Assembly (NCBI RefSeq): GCF_014648675.1
Contig: NZ_BMRO01000008.1
Coordinates: 117,400 to 181,399, forward strand
Direction: 5' to 3'
Source of the DNA: Actinomadura livida
GTDB lineage: Bacteria; Actinomycetota; Actinomycetes; Streptosporangiales; Streptosporangiaceae
Length of the DNA stretch: 64,000 bases
Below, one piece after another: positions 15,763-24,291 of this stretch; within the stretch, counting starts at the first letter, position 1, and every line of letters begins with the position of its first letter. Position numbers and translations under genes: made by a program. The notes below the pieces were generated by a model. That model saw only the letters and a program-made list of their open reading frames with translations. It was not told the DNA's origin and did no database searches.

Positions 15763-16743
15763 GTGGGAGTAGTCGGCCGCGTGGACGCCTATCAGAGGCG
15801 GCACCGCTGGGCGGGTCTGCCGCTGGCGGTGGTGTACAAGTTCGTGGACGACCAGGGCGCGTACCTCACGGCGTTGATCACCTTTTACGGGTTCGTGTCG
15901 CTGTTCCCGCTGCTGCTGCTGTTGGTCACCGCTCTGGGGTTCGCGTTGGAGGGCAACCCGGATCTGCAGCAACGCGTACTGGATTCGGCGCTTGCGCAGT
16001 TCCCGGTCCTCGGAGACCAGATCGGCGCGAACATCTATTCCTTCCAAGGCAGCATCCTGGCCCTGGCCACGGGCGTCGTAGGCAGCCTGTACGGCGGATT
16101 GGGCGTCGTACAGGCCACGCAGAGCGCCCTGAACAAGATGTGGGGAGTGCCGCGCAACTCCCGGCCGAACCCGATCGCCGCCAGGGTGCGCAGCCTGGCG
16201 CTGCTGGCGGTCGGGGGCGCGGCGGTCCTCGTGACCACGCTGCTGTCGGCGGTCACCGCATCCGGTGGCGTCTTCGGTGCCGGTGTGCGGACGGCGGCGA
16301 TCCTGGTGGCCGTCGCCGTCAATATCGTGCTGTTCACCGTGGCGTTCCGGGTGCTGACCGCTCTGCCCCTGACGTTCGCGCAGGTCCGGACGGGAGCGAT
16401 CAGCGCGGCGCTGGTCTGGCAAACCCTGCAGTGGGCCGGCGCGTTCTTGCTCGAGCACATGCTCAAGGGCGCCACCGCCACCTACGGCATGTTCGGCATC
16501 GTCCTCGGCCTGCTGACGTGGATCTATCTGGGCGCGCTCACCTTCGTCCTGAGCGCCGAGATCAACGTCGTCCGGGAGCGGCGGTTGTGGCCGCGCAGCC
16601 TGCTGACGCCCTTCACCGACAACGTTGAACTGACGGCGGGGGACCGGCGCGCCTACACCTCCTACGCCGAGACCGAACGCCACAAAGGCTTCCAGAACGT
16701 CGACGTCGACTTCGACCCGCCCCCGCGCGACGACGCGGACTGA
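15763..16743 (+). CDS. YihY/BrkB-family inner-membrane protein
   Basis: A 326-residue polytopic membrane protein of the YihY/virulence-factor BrkB family (formerly mis-assigned as RNase BN). About six transmembrane segments are evident. Family landmarks are QGAYLTALITFYGFVSLFPL (about 32-51), GLGVVQATQSALNKMWGVPR and GLLTWIYLGALTFVLSAEIN near the end. A charged cytoplasmic tail (ETERHKGFQNVDVDFDPPPR) closes it. The start is GTG 15763 behind AAAGG; GTG 15781 is an alternative. Function is unknown. Confidence 0.92.
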   Translation: MGVVGRVDAYQRRHRWAGLPLAVVYKFVDDQGAYLTALITFYGFVSLFPLLLLLVTALGFALEGNPDLQQRVLDSALAQFPVLGDQIGANIYSFQGSILALATGVVGSLYGGLGVVQATQSALNKMWGVPRNSRPNPIAARVRSLALLAVGGAAVLVTTLLSAVTASGGVFGAGVRTAAILVAVAVNIVLFTVAFRVLTALPLTFAQVRTGAISAALVWQTLQWAGAFLLEHMLKGATATYGMFGIVLGLLTWIYLGALTFVLSAEINVVRERRLWPRSLLTPFTDNVELTAGDRRAYTSYAETERHKGFQNVDVDFDPPPRDDAD

Positions 16744-17103
16744 AATCCGGGCCCAGTTGCGGCGGGGCGCGTCAGCGGATGGACGCCTGAGGAAGAGCAG
16801 CATCATGTCGTGCCCGTTCAGTCGGGCGGACCGGTCAGCGGCGGGCGGGCCTGCGTTCGCCCGCGCCGGAGTCTAGGGCGGCGGAGAGCCCGTCGCCTCG
16901 AGCGGAAAACGGCAGGAATGGGGGGTGGGTTTCTCGCGCTCCGGCGCCGGCGGTCACGATGCGCGAGTAAAGCGGCCAGAAACTATTTGCGTTTCCCGTA
17001 TATCGGCAATTATTCGGGTAGGATAAAAATATCCGGCAAAAGACGACATCCCAATTAAGGGGTGATTCGCCACGCCGGGCCCGCCCCCCTGAGAGGGGGA
17101 GTC
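16744..17103. other. AT-rich promoter region upstream of the LapA operon
   Basis: A 360-base gap. Bases 16975-17060 are strikingly AT-rich compared with everything nearby and hold the sigma-B-type promoter annotated at 16998. The first half (16744-16970) shows nothing I can name. Confidence 0.5.
16998..17021 (+). promoter_or_regulatory. Candidate sigma-B/sigma-F-type promoter GTAT-N14-GGGTAG
   Basis: GTAT at 16998-17001 and GGGTAG at 17016-17021 are separated by 14 bases and lie in an AT-rich patch about 80 bp upstream of the LapA gene. They resemble the GNNT-N14-16-GGGTAY pattern of actinomycete general-stress sigma factors (SigB/SigF). The downstream genes (LapA, DUF5994, STAS) and the nearby RsbU-like phosphatase fit a stress regulon. 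Confidence 0.5.
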
Positions 17104-17475
17104 ATGCAGACCTCGCACAGGCCGCGCGTCAACGGGCGCACCGGTCAGGCCGGTTCAGTGTCCCAGCTCCACCCACCCGGCCCCAGGGTCCCCGATCGGC
17201 GCGAGCCGCCGCCTGCGCAGCGAACGGCGACGGCGGTCCGCACCAGCGTGGTGTGGTCCGAGCTGTGGGCTGTCGCGGCCATCTTGTTCCTCTTCATGGT
17301 GCTCGTGGTGAGCAACACCGGCGATGTGCGGATCTCCTTCGCCGGGCTGAGCGGCGTCCTGCCACTGGCGGTCGTGCTCATGGCCGCCATGGCCGCCGGG
17401 ATCGCGGTCACCCTGATCCTGGGATCCGCCCGCCTCACGCAACTGCGCCCGCTGACCCGCAAGCGCCTCCGCTGA
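17104..17475 (+). CDS. LapA-domain (DUF1049) membrane protein
   Basis: A 123-residue protein with a hydrophilic Pro/Arg-rich N-terminus, then two transmembrane helices (about 56-75 and 86-106) with the LapA-domain pattern FLFMVLVVSNTGDVRISF and a polar turn. ATG 17104 follows GAGAGGGGGAG with good spacing; an upstream ATG at 17062 is less likely. LapA-domain proteins are small membrane proteins of ill-defined envelope function, often in stress regulons. It is the first gene behind the candidate sigma-B-type promoter. Confidence 0.87.
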   Translation: MQTSHRPRVNGRTGQAGSVSQLHPPGPRVPDRREPPPAQRTATAVRTSVVWSELWAVAAILFLFMVLVVSNTGDVRISFAGLSGVLPLAVVLMAAMAAGIAVTLILGSARLTQLRPLTRKRLR

Positions 17476-17522
17476 GCACCCCAGCCGCCGCACCCGATCG
17501 GAAGCCAAGGAAGGCGCCTGCC

Positions 17523-18101
17523 ATGTGGTCCACAGCCGAACGCCGCACCGCGATCAGCTTGTCTCCGCCCTCGACGCCGCGGCTGCTGCTGCGCCTTGCG
17601 GCCCCTCCCGGCTCGGCGCGGGCCGCGCTGGACGGCGCCTGGTGGCCCCGGTCGGCCGACCCGGTCGCGGAGCTGCCGGGCCTGATCCTGGCCCTGCAGG
17701 ACCACGGTCCCAGCGACGACCAGCGTCCCATCACCCACGTCCTGCTCCGGGCGGACGACTGGGACAGCCGTCCCCGCCGGTTGCGCATCGACGGCCCGGC
17801 CGACACCCGGGTGGTGCGGCTGAGCTGGTTCGACTCCCTGCCCACCGGGCTGCTGACCGCGATCCACGCCGACGGCCGGCGCGTGGATCTGTTCACCGTC
17901 CCGGCCGCCACTCACCGGGACGGAGCCGAGGCGTCGATGGAGCTGGCGTCCCACCCTGACAACTTCCTTCACACCCCTGAACTGCTGGCCGCCCTCACCT
18001 CACCACCCGGCCGGACGGACCGGGCCGGCGCCCCGGACAGCTCGGAGAGCGCCTGGGAGTCCGAGGGCGGGCGACTCCGAGCAGAGTTCGCGGCACGTTG
18101 A
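17523..18101 (+). CDS. DUF5994 family protein
   Basis: A 192-residue soluble protein matching the actinomycete DUF5994 pattern: PRLLLRLAAPPGSARAALDG, then AWWPRSADPVAELPGLILAL, a LRADDWDSRPRRLRIDG segment, and RVVRLSWFDSLPTGLLTAIH. ATG 17523 has AAGGAAGG upstream. It lies 47 bp after the LapA gene and 58 bp before the STAS gene, all in the same direction. No catalytic motif is visible, and the function is unknown. Association with stress-signalling genes suggests an accessory role, which is inference. Confidence 0.85.
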   Translation: MWSTAERRTAISLSPPSTPRLLLRLAAPPGSARAALDGAWWPRSADPVAELPGLILALQDHGPSDDQRPITHVLLRADDWDSRPRRLRIDGPADTRVVRLSWFDSLPTGLLTAIHADGRRVDLFTVPAATHRDGAEASMELASHPDNFLHTPELLAALTSPPGRTDRAGAPDSSESAWESEGGRLRAEFAAR

Positions 18102-18159
18102 TCCGGCCCGCTGCCACGGGCCCCCCGGCACTATGGACCATCTGCGATCGGAGATCGCC

Positions 18160-18567
18160 ATGACCGCTCCCATCACCATCCCCGCGCCGGCTGCCCGAAG
18201 TCCGGTCCGGGCCCCCGACGAGGTGAGGATGCCCGCCCGCCAGCGCCCCGGCCACACCATCGTCGCGTTGTCGGGCGCCCTGGACGGCGCCTCCGCTCCA
18301 GCACTGCGCGCGCACCTGATCGGCGCGTTGCGGCGCAGCGGCCGCCTGCTGATCCTCGACCTGGGGGAGGTGGCGTCCGCCGACGCCGCCGGACTGGCCG
18401 TACTGGTCGGCATCCGGCGCCGCGCCGCCGCACTCGGCATCACCCTCCGGCTCGTCGCGCCCGGCCCTCAGGTCGCCGCGCTGCTCCGCGTCACCGCGCT
18501 CGGCCGCGCACTCCCCGTCTACCCCGATCCGGATTCGCTCTTGGAAGCGCCTGCCCGACGACCATGA
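18160..18567 (+). CDS. STAS-domain protein (second), phosphoacceptor substituted
   Basis: A 135-residue STAS protein (HTIVALSGALDGASAPALRA, LLILDLGEVASADAAGLAVL). The loop that carries the regulatory Ser in RsbV/SpoIIAA reads D-A-A-G, again lacking the phosphoacceptor. ATG 18160 is preferred because CGGAGATCGCC precedes it; ATG 18133 is in frame nine codons upstream. The stop overlaps the next 34-codon ORF in an ATGA quartet. It is probably the third gene of the LapA-DUF5994-STAS operon. Confidence 0.85.
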   Translation: MTAPITIPAPAARSPVRAPDEVRMPARQRPGHTIVALSGALDGASAPALRAHLIGALRRSGRLLILDLGEVASADAAGLAVLVGIRRRAAALGITLRLVAPGPQVAALLRVTALGRALPVYPDPDSLLEAPARRP

Positions 18568-18668
18568 AGGACGCATACCTGCGGCTGATGACGGGTCTCA
18601 TCGGCGGCATGGCCATTGCGGTGGCCCTCGTCTGCGCGCTCATCGCGACGGCCGCCTTCGTCTCCTGA
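18564..18668 (+). CDS. 34-residue single-span membrane peptide
   Basis: A short ORF starting at ATG 18564, which overlaps the STAS stop as ATGA, so translational coupling is likely. The peptide begins MKDAYLRLMTGL and continues as one hydrophobic helix (IGGMAIAVALVCALIATAAF) to the end. No family is known to me. The overlap, the Lys/Arg-flanked N-terminus and the clean hydrophobic span argue for a real gene. Confidence 0.55.
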   Translation: MKDAYLRLMTGLIGGMAIAVALVCALIATAAFVS

Positions 18669-18728
18669 CGCGGCCGAGGACGAGGAGCCACGCCGTGCCG
18701 GGCGCTCGGCCGGCCCGGGATCTTTCGG

Positions 18729-19967
18729 TCACAGGAGTGGTCTGGTGAGGTGGTCGGCGGTTCCGCCGCGCCATTCGATGAGGAAGAGTGTGGCGTCGTC
18801 GCTGGTGACCCCGCCTCGTTCGCGCATGAGGGTGTGGGAGAGGTTGCGCACCATCTGCTGGACGGTCGCGCTGGCGGATCCGACGCGTTCGATGGCGGCG
18901 ATCAGGCGGTCCTCGCCGAACAGTGTCCCGCCGGTGGTGTGCTCTTCGACGAGGCCGTCGGTGTAGGCCAGGACGCGGTCGCCGCGGCGCAGTTGCCGGG
19001 TGTTGATCTGGGGTTTCGAGCCGCCGAAGCCGACGGGCAGGGTGCCGGTGCCTTCCAGGGCGCCGATGACGCGGTGGTCGCGGATCAGTATCGGGGCGGG
19101 GTGGCCGGCGTTGACCCATTCCAGGTGGCCGGTACCGGTGTAGAGGCGCATCATCTGCGCGGTGACGAAATGGTCGGGGCCGAACTGGGCATCGATGGCG
19201 GTGTCCATGAACTCGTACAGCTCCGCGAGTCCCGCGTGGGCGCGCCTGGCGTGGCGGTAGGCGCCCACGGCGACGGTGGCCAGTACGGCGGCGTTCAGAC
19301 CGTGTCCCATCGCGTCGATCATGGCCAGGTGGAGGACGTCGTCGTTGAGGGCGTAGTCAAGGCTGTCGCCTGCGACGTTGTAGGCGGGTTCCAGGATGCC
19401 GGCGACGGCGACCTGCGGCGTCGTCATGGTCAGCGGGGGCAGCAGCGACCACTGGATCTCCGCCGGGACGCTCATCGGCTCGCGTCGTCGCGTCCGCAGG
19501 AACTGGTCGGTGTAGTGGTTCTTGGTGACCAGCATGTCGGCGACCAGGCCGGCCAGCCGCCGCAGCAGCCGGCGGTCGTCGGCATTGACGCGGTCCAGGG
19601 TCAGGGCCATCACGCCGATCTCGTCACTGCCGTCCAGCAGCGGCAAGAACATCCGCACACCGTCGTCCCGCGGCTGCTCGACGACGGTCTCCGACAGGAA
19701 CGCGCGCCCGGCCGGAGACCCCTCCAACGGCAGTGGTTCGCCGTCGGTGAGGCCCCTGCCCGGCAGCGGTACCAGGGAGAGCTGGGCGTAGTCCTGCAAC
19801 AGGATCGAGATGTCCCGGCCGCCGATCGCGCGTATCTCCTCGGCCACCAGGGGGGCGATGAGCTGCGGCGGCATCTCGTGCGCCCGGTCCAACAGCTGGC
19901 CCAGCAGCCGCTCGCCGAAGCCTTCGCTGCGGTCGACCGCGTCCCCAGGTCCGCTCAGTTCTCCCAC
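18729..19967 (-). CDS. GAF/SpoIIE-domain serine phosphatase (RsbU-like)
   Basis: A 412-residue PP2C-type phosphatase. An N-terminal sensory region with GAF character (about 40-165; EEIRAIGGRDISILLQDYAQ) precedes a SpoIIE/RsbU catalytic domain (about 190-405). Metal-binding acidic motifs are visible: VAGDSLDYAL, MIDAMGHGLNAAVLA, YTDGLVEE and SDDATLFLIEW. Such enzymes dephosphorylate STAS anti-anti-sigma factors and so activate stress sigma factors. Both STAS proteins in this neighbourhood lack the usual Ser, so its substrate may be encoded elsewhere. Convergent with the STAS operon. Confidence 0.92.
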   Translation of the reverse strand: MGELSGPGDAVDRSEGFGERLLGQLLDRAHEMPPQLIAPLVAEEIRAIGGRDISILLQDYAQLSLVPLPGRGLTDGEPLPLEGSPAGRAFLSETVVEQPRDDGVRMFLPLLDGSDEIGVMALTLDRVNADDRRLLRRLAGLVADMLVTKNHYTDQFLRTRRREPMSVPAEIQWSLLPPLTMTTPQVAVAGILEPAYNVAGDSLDYALNDDVLHLAMIDAMGHGLNAAVLATVAVGAYRHARRAHAGLAELYEFMDTAIDAQFGPDHFVTAQMMRLYTGTGHLEWVNAGHPAPILIRDHRVIGALEGTGTLPVGFGGSKPQINTRQLRRGDRVLAYTDGLVEEHTTGGTLFGEDRLIAAIERVGSASATVQQMVRNLSHTLMRERGGVTSDDATLFLIEWRGGTADHLTRPLL

Positions 19968-20203
19968 AGTCGTCTATGTGCCCTCCGAAACGGTCGGTGA
20001 CCCTACGTATCGGAGAGTGTTCAAAGCCGTGAGCGGTCTGATGGGTGGCTTCTCGGCCATTGGGGGGAGCGCGTGCCCGGATCCGTCAGACCAGACGTTC
20101 GTGGACGTAGCGCCATCCCCGCTGGATTCCGATTCCAGGTCAGGCAGATACGCTGTCGCGATCGAGTCGCGGTGGTTGATCGGTGCGCCTTCGCGGGCGG
20201 CGG

Positions 20204-20806
20204 CTAACGCGCCGTGTTGAACGCGGGGGCCAGCCAGCGGTCGAGGAGGGCGCGGAGCCGGGTTTCGTCCTGCGGCGGGCGACTCGGGTGCTGCAACAGC
20301 GAGGTCAGGAGTCGCATGATGATCTCGGCGAGACCGTTGAGGTCGTCTTCGCCGATGCCGGCGGCCGCCCAGTCGACGGGGAAGCGCTGCAGCATCTTTG
20401 CGCCGTAGGCGATGGTGTCCGCGGTGGTGGCGCCGCGACTGAAGGCGCTTGAGTCCCCGAGTTGCAGCAGCAGGCTCAGACGCGGCTCGGTCGGGATGGT
20501 CCGCACGCAGAAGACCATGCCCTCGACCACGGCCTCGGCCGGATCGCCGACTCCTTGGAGGTGGGCGATCAGCCGATCGACGAACGACTCCGCGCCCTGG
20601 GCCGCGACCTCACCGATGATGTCGCTGATCCGGTCGAAGTGCCGGTAGACGGTCTGGCGGGTGACACCGAGCTCGTTCGCGACGTCGGACAGGGTCGTCT
20701 TGGTGACGCCGTGCCTGTCGATGCAGCGGGCGGTCGCGTCGACGATGCGCTGCCGGGCCTCGGCATCGGATGCGGGAGGCCGGCCTCCCCAGCCGTGGCG
20801 CGCCAT
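20204..20806 (-). CDS. TetR family regulator of the monooxygenase operon
   Basis: A 200-residue TetR repressor. The HTH is clear (RQRIVDATARCIDRHGVTKT, LSDVANELGVTRQTVYRHFD). ATG 20806 gives MARHGWGGRPPASDAEARQR; the longer form to 20854 would overlap the upstream gene. It begins 4 bp after the stop of the membrane-protein gene and is the last gene of a three-gene operon. The palindrome at 23501-23527 ahead of the first gene is its likely operator, which would give autoregulation. Confidence 0.92.
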   Translation of the reverse strand: MARHGWGGRPPASDAEARQRIVDATARCIDRHGVTKTTLSDVANELGVTRQTVYRHFDRISDIIGEVAAQGAESFVDRLIAHLQGVGDPAEAVVEGMVFCVRTIPTEPRLSLLLQLGDSSAFSRGATTADTIAYGAKMLQRFPVDWAAAGIGEDDLNGLAEIIMRLLTSLLQHPSRPPQDETRLRALLDRWLAPAFNTAR

Positions 20807-20810
20807 GCCC

Positions 20811-21941
20811 CTAGGATCGCACAGGCGCCGCGACCGATCGTGAGCTGGTCGCACGGAGCGCGACCAGGATGAATCCGGTCGCGGCGACGGTGCACAACGC
20901 GGCGTACCACAGGCTGCCGGTCGGTGTGCCCTGCTCGGTGACGCCGTTGGCCGCCGCGAAGTACGCCGGCAACGCGATCAGCCACAGGACGACGTGGACG
21001 CCCAGGTACAGCGCCGGATAGGCCCGCGCGAACAGCGGCGATGCCACCGGGGCCGCCGTGTCGGCGCGCACCGCGCGCCAGGCGTCCACCAGCAGGAAGA
21101 GGCCGACGATCCAGACCACGGCGAGTTCGGTGCCGAGGATGGCCCGCTGGATCCCGAGCCGGTCCTCACCGCGGAAGGCCCCGCTGGGCGCACTCACGAC
21201 GATCATCGCCAGCGGGGTCAGGGCGCCGGCGACGACGGTACGCCAGCCGATCCGCGGCCCGGTGAGCGTGCCGCGGCCGTCCTTCTCCCCGACCAGGCGG
21301 ACGACGAGGTAGGTCATGGCGCCGAAGGAGACCGAGGCGAACAGGAGCATGCTGTTCATCGGCACCGAGGCGAGCGCCGGCTGGTTGATCGTCTCGTTGT
21401 CGGTGTTCCAGGCCCACCATTTCAGTTGGGGCCCCAGGTGGTCGAAGATCTCGTAGAAGACCTGGCAGGCGAACGCGACCGCCATCGAGCCGAGCAGCGG
21501 GCCGCGCCGCGCGAAGACGCCCAGGGCGCGGACCAGCTCGTAGGCGAGCTGCGACAGCGCGGGGTAGAAGGCCACGATGTAGAGCGGCAGCCGGTCGTAC
21601 ATGAACTGCACGGTGAACACGTTGTGGGAGAAGATGAACCCGACGTGCTCCTCCAGGCCGAACCAGCCGGGGAAGTACAGCGGCGGCTCGATCACGGCCA
21701 GGTACACGACCGAGGCGAACCACAGCGAGATGTTGACCGGATCGCCGTCGCGCCGCCACCGCCGCCACGCGTGGACGAGCGCGAACACGGCCCCGCCGAT
21801 GATGAGCAGCTCGAGGACCGGCATGGTGCCGTTCTCGAGGCCGAACGGGTTGCGGAAGTCGATCACGGGATTGGCGTCGTGGCAGGAGAAGCCGAGTCTC
21901 TCGGCGACACGCGCGGCCGCCGCGTCACAGGTGTAGTCCAT
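20811..21941 (-). CDS. Polytopic integral membrane protein of unknown function
   Basis: A 376-residue protein with roughly nine or ten hydrophobic segments. Distinct conserved-looking stretches: YFPGWFGLEEHVGFIFSHNV, FYEIFDHLGPQLKWWAWNTD and ASVPMNSMLLFASVSFGAMT. The aromatic-rich His/Trp/Asp loop (EIFDHLGPQLKWWAW) looks functional. I do not recognise the family with certainty; similarity to AveC-like/DUF7802 membrane proteins is possible. It lies between the FAD monooxygenase (15 bp downstream of it, or more with an internal start) and the TetR, so it is likely part of the same pathway, perhaps handling a hydrophobic substrate. Confidence 0.8.
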   Translation of the reverse strand: MDYTCDAAAARVAERLGFSCHDANPVIDFRNPFGLENGTMPVLELLIIGGAVFALVHAWRRWRRDGDPVNISLWFASVVYLAVIEPPLYFPGWFGLEEHVGFIFSHNVFTVQFMYDRLPLYIVAFYPALSQLAYELVRALGVFARRGPLLGSMAVAFACQVFYEIFDHLGPQLKWWAWNTDNETINQPALASVPMNSMLLFASVSFGAMTYLVVRLVGEKDGRGTLTGPRIGWRTVVAGALTPLAMIVVSAPSGAFRGEDRLGIQRAILGTELAVVWIVGLFLLVDAWRAVRADTAAPVASPLFARAYPALYLGVHVVLWLIALPAYFAAANGVTEQGTPTGSLWYAALCTVAATGFILVALRATSSRSVAAPVRS

Positions 21942-21956
21942 TCCTCGCCTCCGGGG

Positions 21957-23480
21957 TCAGGCGCCGACGCGGTCGTCACCGCGGCGGGCTCCACTGGACG
22001 ACGCCCGCCCCGGTCCGCGGTAGCCGGTGAAATCGGTGCCCGGCGGGTCGTGCCGGGCGTCGAACCCGCCGGGCACCACCGTGCGGCCGGTCAGCTGGCG
22101 CACCTTGTAGCGCGCGAGGCCGAACCAGAACCTCGGGTCGGTGAGCATCTCCTTGAGCGACTTGTCGAGGTTGAACACCTGGGCGAAGGTCTCCTCGACG
22201 TAGGCGTCCTCGCGGCTGGTGGCGTTGATGGCGTTGAAGATCGGCCAGCTGAAGCGCGCGGCCAGCCTGCGCCGCCATGGGGCGGCGACCTCGCTCCCGG
22301 TCGCGAAGTCGTAGGCCTGGTCACGCGCCATGGCGAGCATCCAGGGCACGTCGAGGGACTTCTTCTGCCGGTCGAGGAACTCGCGGAAGAAGGCCGGGTC
22401 CACCGCGTCGCGGCCGCGCAGCATCTCCCCGAGGATGAGCGCGGAGCGGGCCGCCGAACTCATCCCCTGGGCGTAGAACGGGTTGAAGGCGCAGATCGAG
22501 TCACCGACGCAGACCAGCCCGGTCGGCGGCACGTCGACCAGGTCGAAGCGGCGCCACTTGTTGCCGGTCGAACGAGTCAGATGCACTTCGGAGGTCGGTG
22601 TGCACGCACGCGCCGCCTCGCCGAAGGCCGTGGCCCTCACACGGGTCAGCGCGGCCTCGAATGCGTCGGTCTTGCGCGGCATCTGGATGCCCCACGACCC
22701 CATGCACACGATGGCGCGGTCGCCCTCGATCGGGAAGAAGTTGCTGAGGAACTCGTGCTCCTCGGGGTGGTCGCCGGTGTCCTGGGTCGGAGTGATGACC
22801 AGGTGCTTCCACCACCACGATTCGGGGCGCCGGCCGGCGGGAGGCAGGTCGTACCACCGCGAGACGTAGGTGACCTTGGCGTCGAGGGTCTTCTCCGGCG
22901 GCACGGACCAGCCGGCCGCGCCGAGCCAGTCGATGACCGAGGAGCCGCGCCCCAGCGCGTCGACGACCAGGTCGGCGGCCAGGTAGCCCTCGTCGCCGTC
23001 GGCGGTGCGGTATTCGACTCCCTCGACGCGCCCGTTCGTGGTGCCGCCCCCGGTGGACCGCAGCCCGGTGACGGTCACGCCCTCCCGGATCTCGATGGCG
23101 GGCAGTTCACGAACCTTGTCGCGCAGGACCCGTTCGATGAGCACCCGGGAGCTGTAGACCATCGTCATCGATCCGGACTTGCGCGGGGCCCAGCCGTCGT
23201 TCTCGCAGTAGGCCGCGTCCATCGACGGCATCAGATGCATCCCGCCGTCGGCGATCAGCGCCTCCTCGAACCCGGGGAAGATCTCGCCGATCGCGCGGCG
23301 GCCGGAATTGAGGAGGAAATGCGGATGCTTGCTCTGCGGCACCCCCCGGCGGTGCTCCGCGTCCGGCGGAAGCTCATCCCGCTCCAGGACGACCACCTCG
23401 TCGAAGTGCTCCGCGAGCACTCCGGCAGAGCACAGTCCCGCCACGCTACCGCCGAGTACCACGGCCGTCCTGCTCCGCAT
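21957..23480 (-). CDS. FAD-dependent monooxygenase/oxidoreductase
   Basis: A 507-residue flavoprotein of the PHBH-like (group A) fold. The N-terminal dinucleotide motif is VVLGGSVAGLCSAGVLAEHF. A DG-type motif is seen in LVVDALGRGSSVIDWLGAAG, and the GD motif in GLVCVGDSICAFNPFYAQGM. ATG 23480 places the Rossmann motif right at the N-terminus with GAGGGG upstream; ATG 23504 is in frame but lies inside the palindromic operator. It is the first gene of the monooxygenase-membrane protein-TetR operon. The WWWKH and HPEEHEFLSNFF segments are unusual features of this subgroup. The substrate is unknown. Confidence 0.9.
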   Translation of the reverse strand: MRSRTAVVLGGSVAGLCSAGVLAEHFDEVVVLERDELPPDAEHRRGVPQSKHPHFLLNSGRRAIGEIFPGFEEALIADGGMHLMPSMDAAYCENDGWAPRKSGSMTMVYSSRVLIERVLRDKVRELPAIEIREGVTVTGLRSTGGGTTNGRVEGVEYRTADGDEGYLAADLVVDALGRGSSVIDWLGAAGWSVPPEKTLDAKVTYVSRWYDLPPAGRRPESWWWKHLVITPTQDTGDHPEEHEFLSNFFPIEGDRAIVCMGSWGIQMPRKTDAFEAALTRVRATAFGEAARACTPTSEVHLTRSTGNKWRRFDLVDVPPTGLVCVGDSICAFNPFYAQGMSSAARSALILGEMLRGRDAVDPAFFREFLDRQKKSLDVPWMLAMARDQAYDFATGSEVAAPWRRRLAARFSWPIFNAINATSREDAYVEETFAQVFNLDKSLKEMLTDPRFWFGLARYKVRQLTGRTVVPGGFDARHDPPGTDFTGYRGPGRASSSGARRGDDRVGA

Positions 23481-23500
23481 CCGTACCCGCCACCCCTCAT

Positions 23501-23527
23501 TCATACAAATGTTGGATGAACGTATGA
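23501..23527. promoter_or_regulatory. Palindromic operator TCATAC-N15-GTATGA
   Basis: A 27-bp interrupted palindrome (arms 23501-23506 and 23522-23527) immediately upstream of the monooxygenase gene, AT-rich in an otherwise GC-rich setting. Read on the minus strand it contains TTGTATGAAT, which could serve as a -10 region. The likely ligand-responsive repressor is the TetR at 20204-20806. Confidence 0.6.
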
Positions 23528-23618
23528 CTTGCAGGGTGGCGAGTCAACCCTTGGCCCGCCTCCCGGAAGTGGCCGCACCCCCGGCGCATCCGACTCTTCC
23601 GTAGCGTTAGAGTGGGGA

Positions 23619-24287
23619 TCGCCGCAGTGCGGTCCGCGGCGTGACCTGCGCGGCCGTGCCTGCGAGCTGGTGCTGGCGGGGCTGGTGGTGGCGCTGGCGC
23701 TGATCCCCGAGGCGATCTCGTTCTCGATCATCGCCGGGGTCGACCCCAGCGTCGGCCTGTTCGCCTCGTTCACCATGGCCGTCACCATCGCCGTCGTCGG
23801 CGGCCGGCCCGCGATGATCTCGGCGGCGACCGGCGCGATCGCCCTGGTCGTCGCGCCACTGGCGCGTGAGCACGGGCTGGGTCATCTGATCGCCGCGGTC
23901 ATCCTCGGCGGCCTCTTGCAGATCATCCTGGGCGGCCTCGGCGTGGCGCGGCTGATGCGGTTCGTGCCGCGTTCGGTGATGGTCGGGTTCGTCAACGCGC
24001 TGGCCATCCTGATCTTCATGGCCCAGGTCCCCGAACTGCGCGACGTGCCCTGGCCGGTCTACCCGCTCGTGGTGGGCGGCCTGGTGCTGATGGTGCTGTT
24101 CCCCCGGGTCTCCAAGGCGGTGCCCGCGCCACTGGTGTCGATCGTGATCCTGACCGCGCTGACCATCGGCGCCGGCATCGCGGTCCCCACCGTCGGCGAC
24201 AAGGGCGCGCTGCCTTCCTCGCTGCCCACGCCGGGGCCGCCGGACGTGCCGTTCACCTTCGACACCCTGGCGCTCCTCGCCCCGTAC
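23619..24287 (+). pseudogene. SulP-family anion transporter, N-terminal half only
   Basis: The reading frame encodes the first transmembrane half of a SulP permease: ELVLAGLVVALALIPEAISF, DPSVGLFASFTMAVTIAVVG, GRPAMISAATGAIALVV and LMRFVPRSVMVGFVNALAIL. It is intact until FDTLALLAPYA near 24287. There the similarity stops abruptly and the frame continues as meaningless Arg/Pro/Ala-rich sequence antisense-like to a MarR gene. No good start codon precedes the family-like region, so the 5' end may also be lost. The second half of the permease and the STAS domain are absent, so this is a deletion remnant. Confidence 0.82.
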
Positions 24288-24291
24288 GCTC

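Noticed and set aside
16810..17058. An 82-codon ORF in the AT-rich region before the LapA gene
   Set aside because: Arg-rich, no family character, and overlaps the promoter-like island; judged non-coding.
20994..23519. A very long plus-strand open frame (over 800 codons) antisense to the monooxygenase operon
   Set aside because: Its composition is that of antisense GC-rich coding DNA (Gly/Arg/Val/Asp-rich, no domain), and the minus-strand genes beneath it are clear family members.
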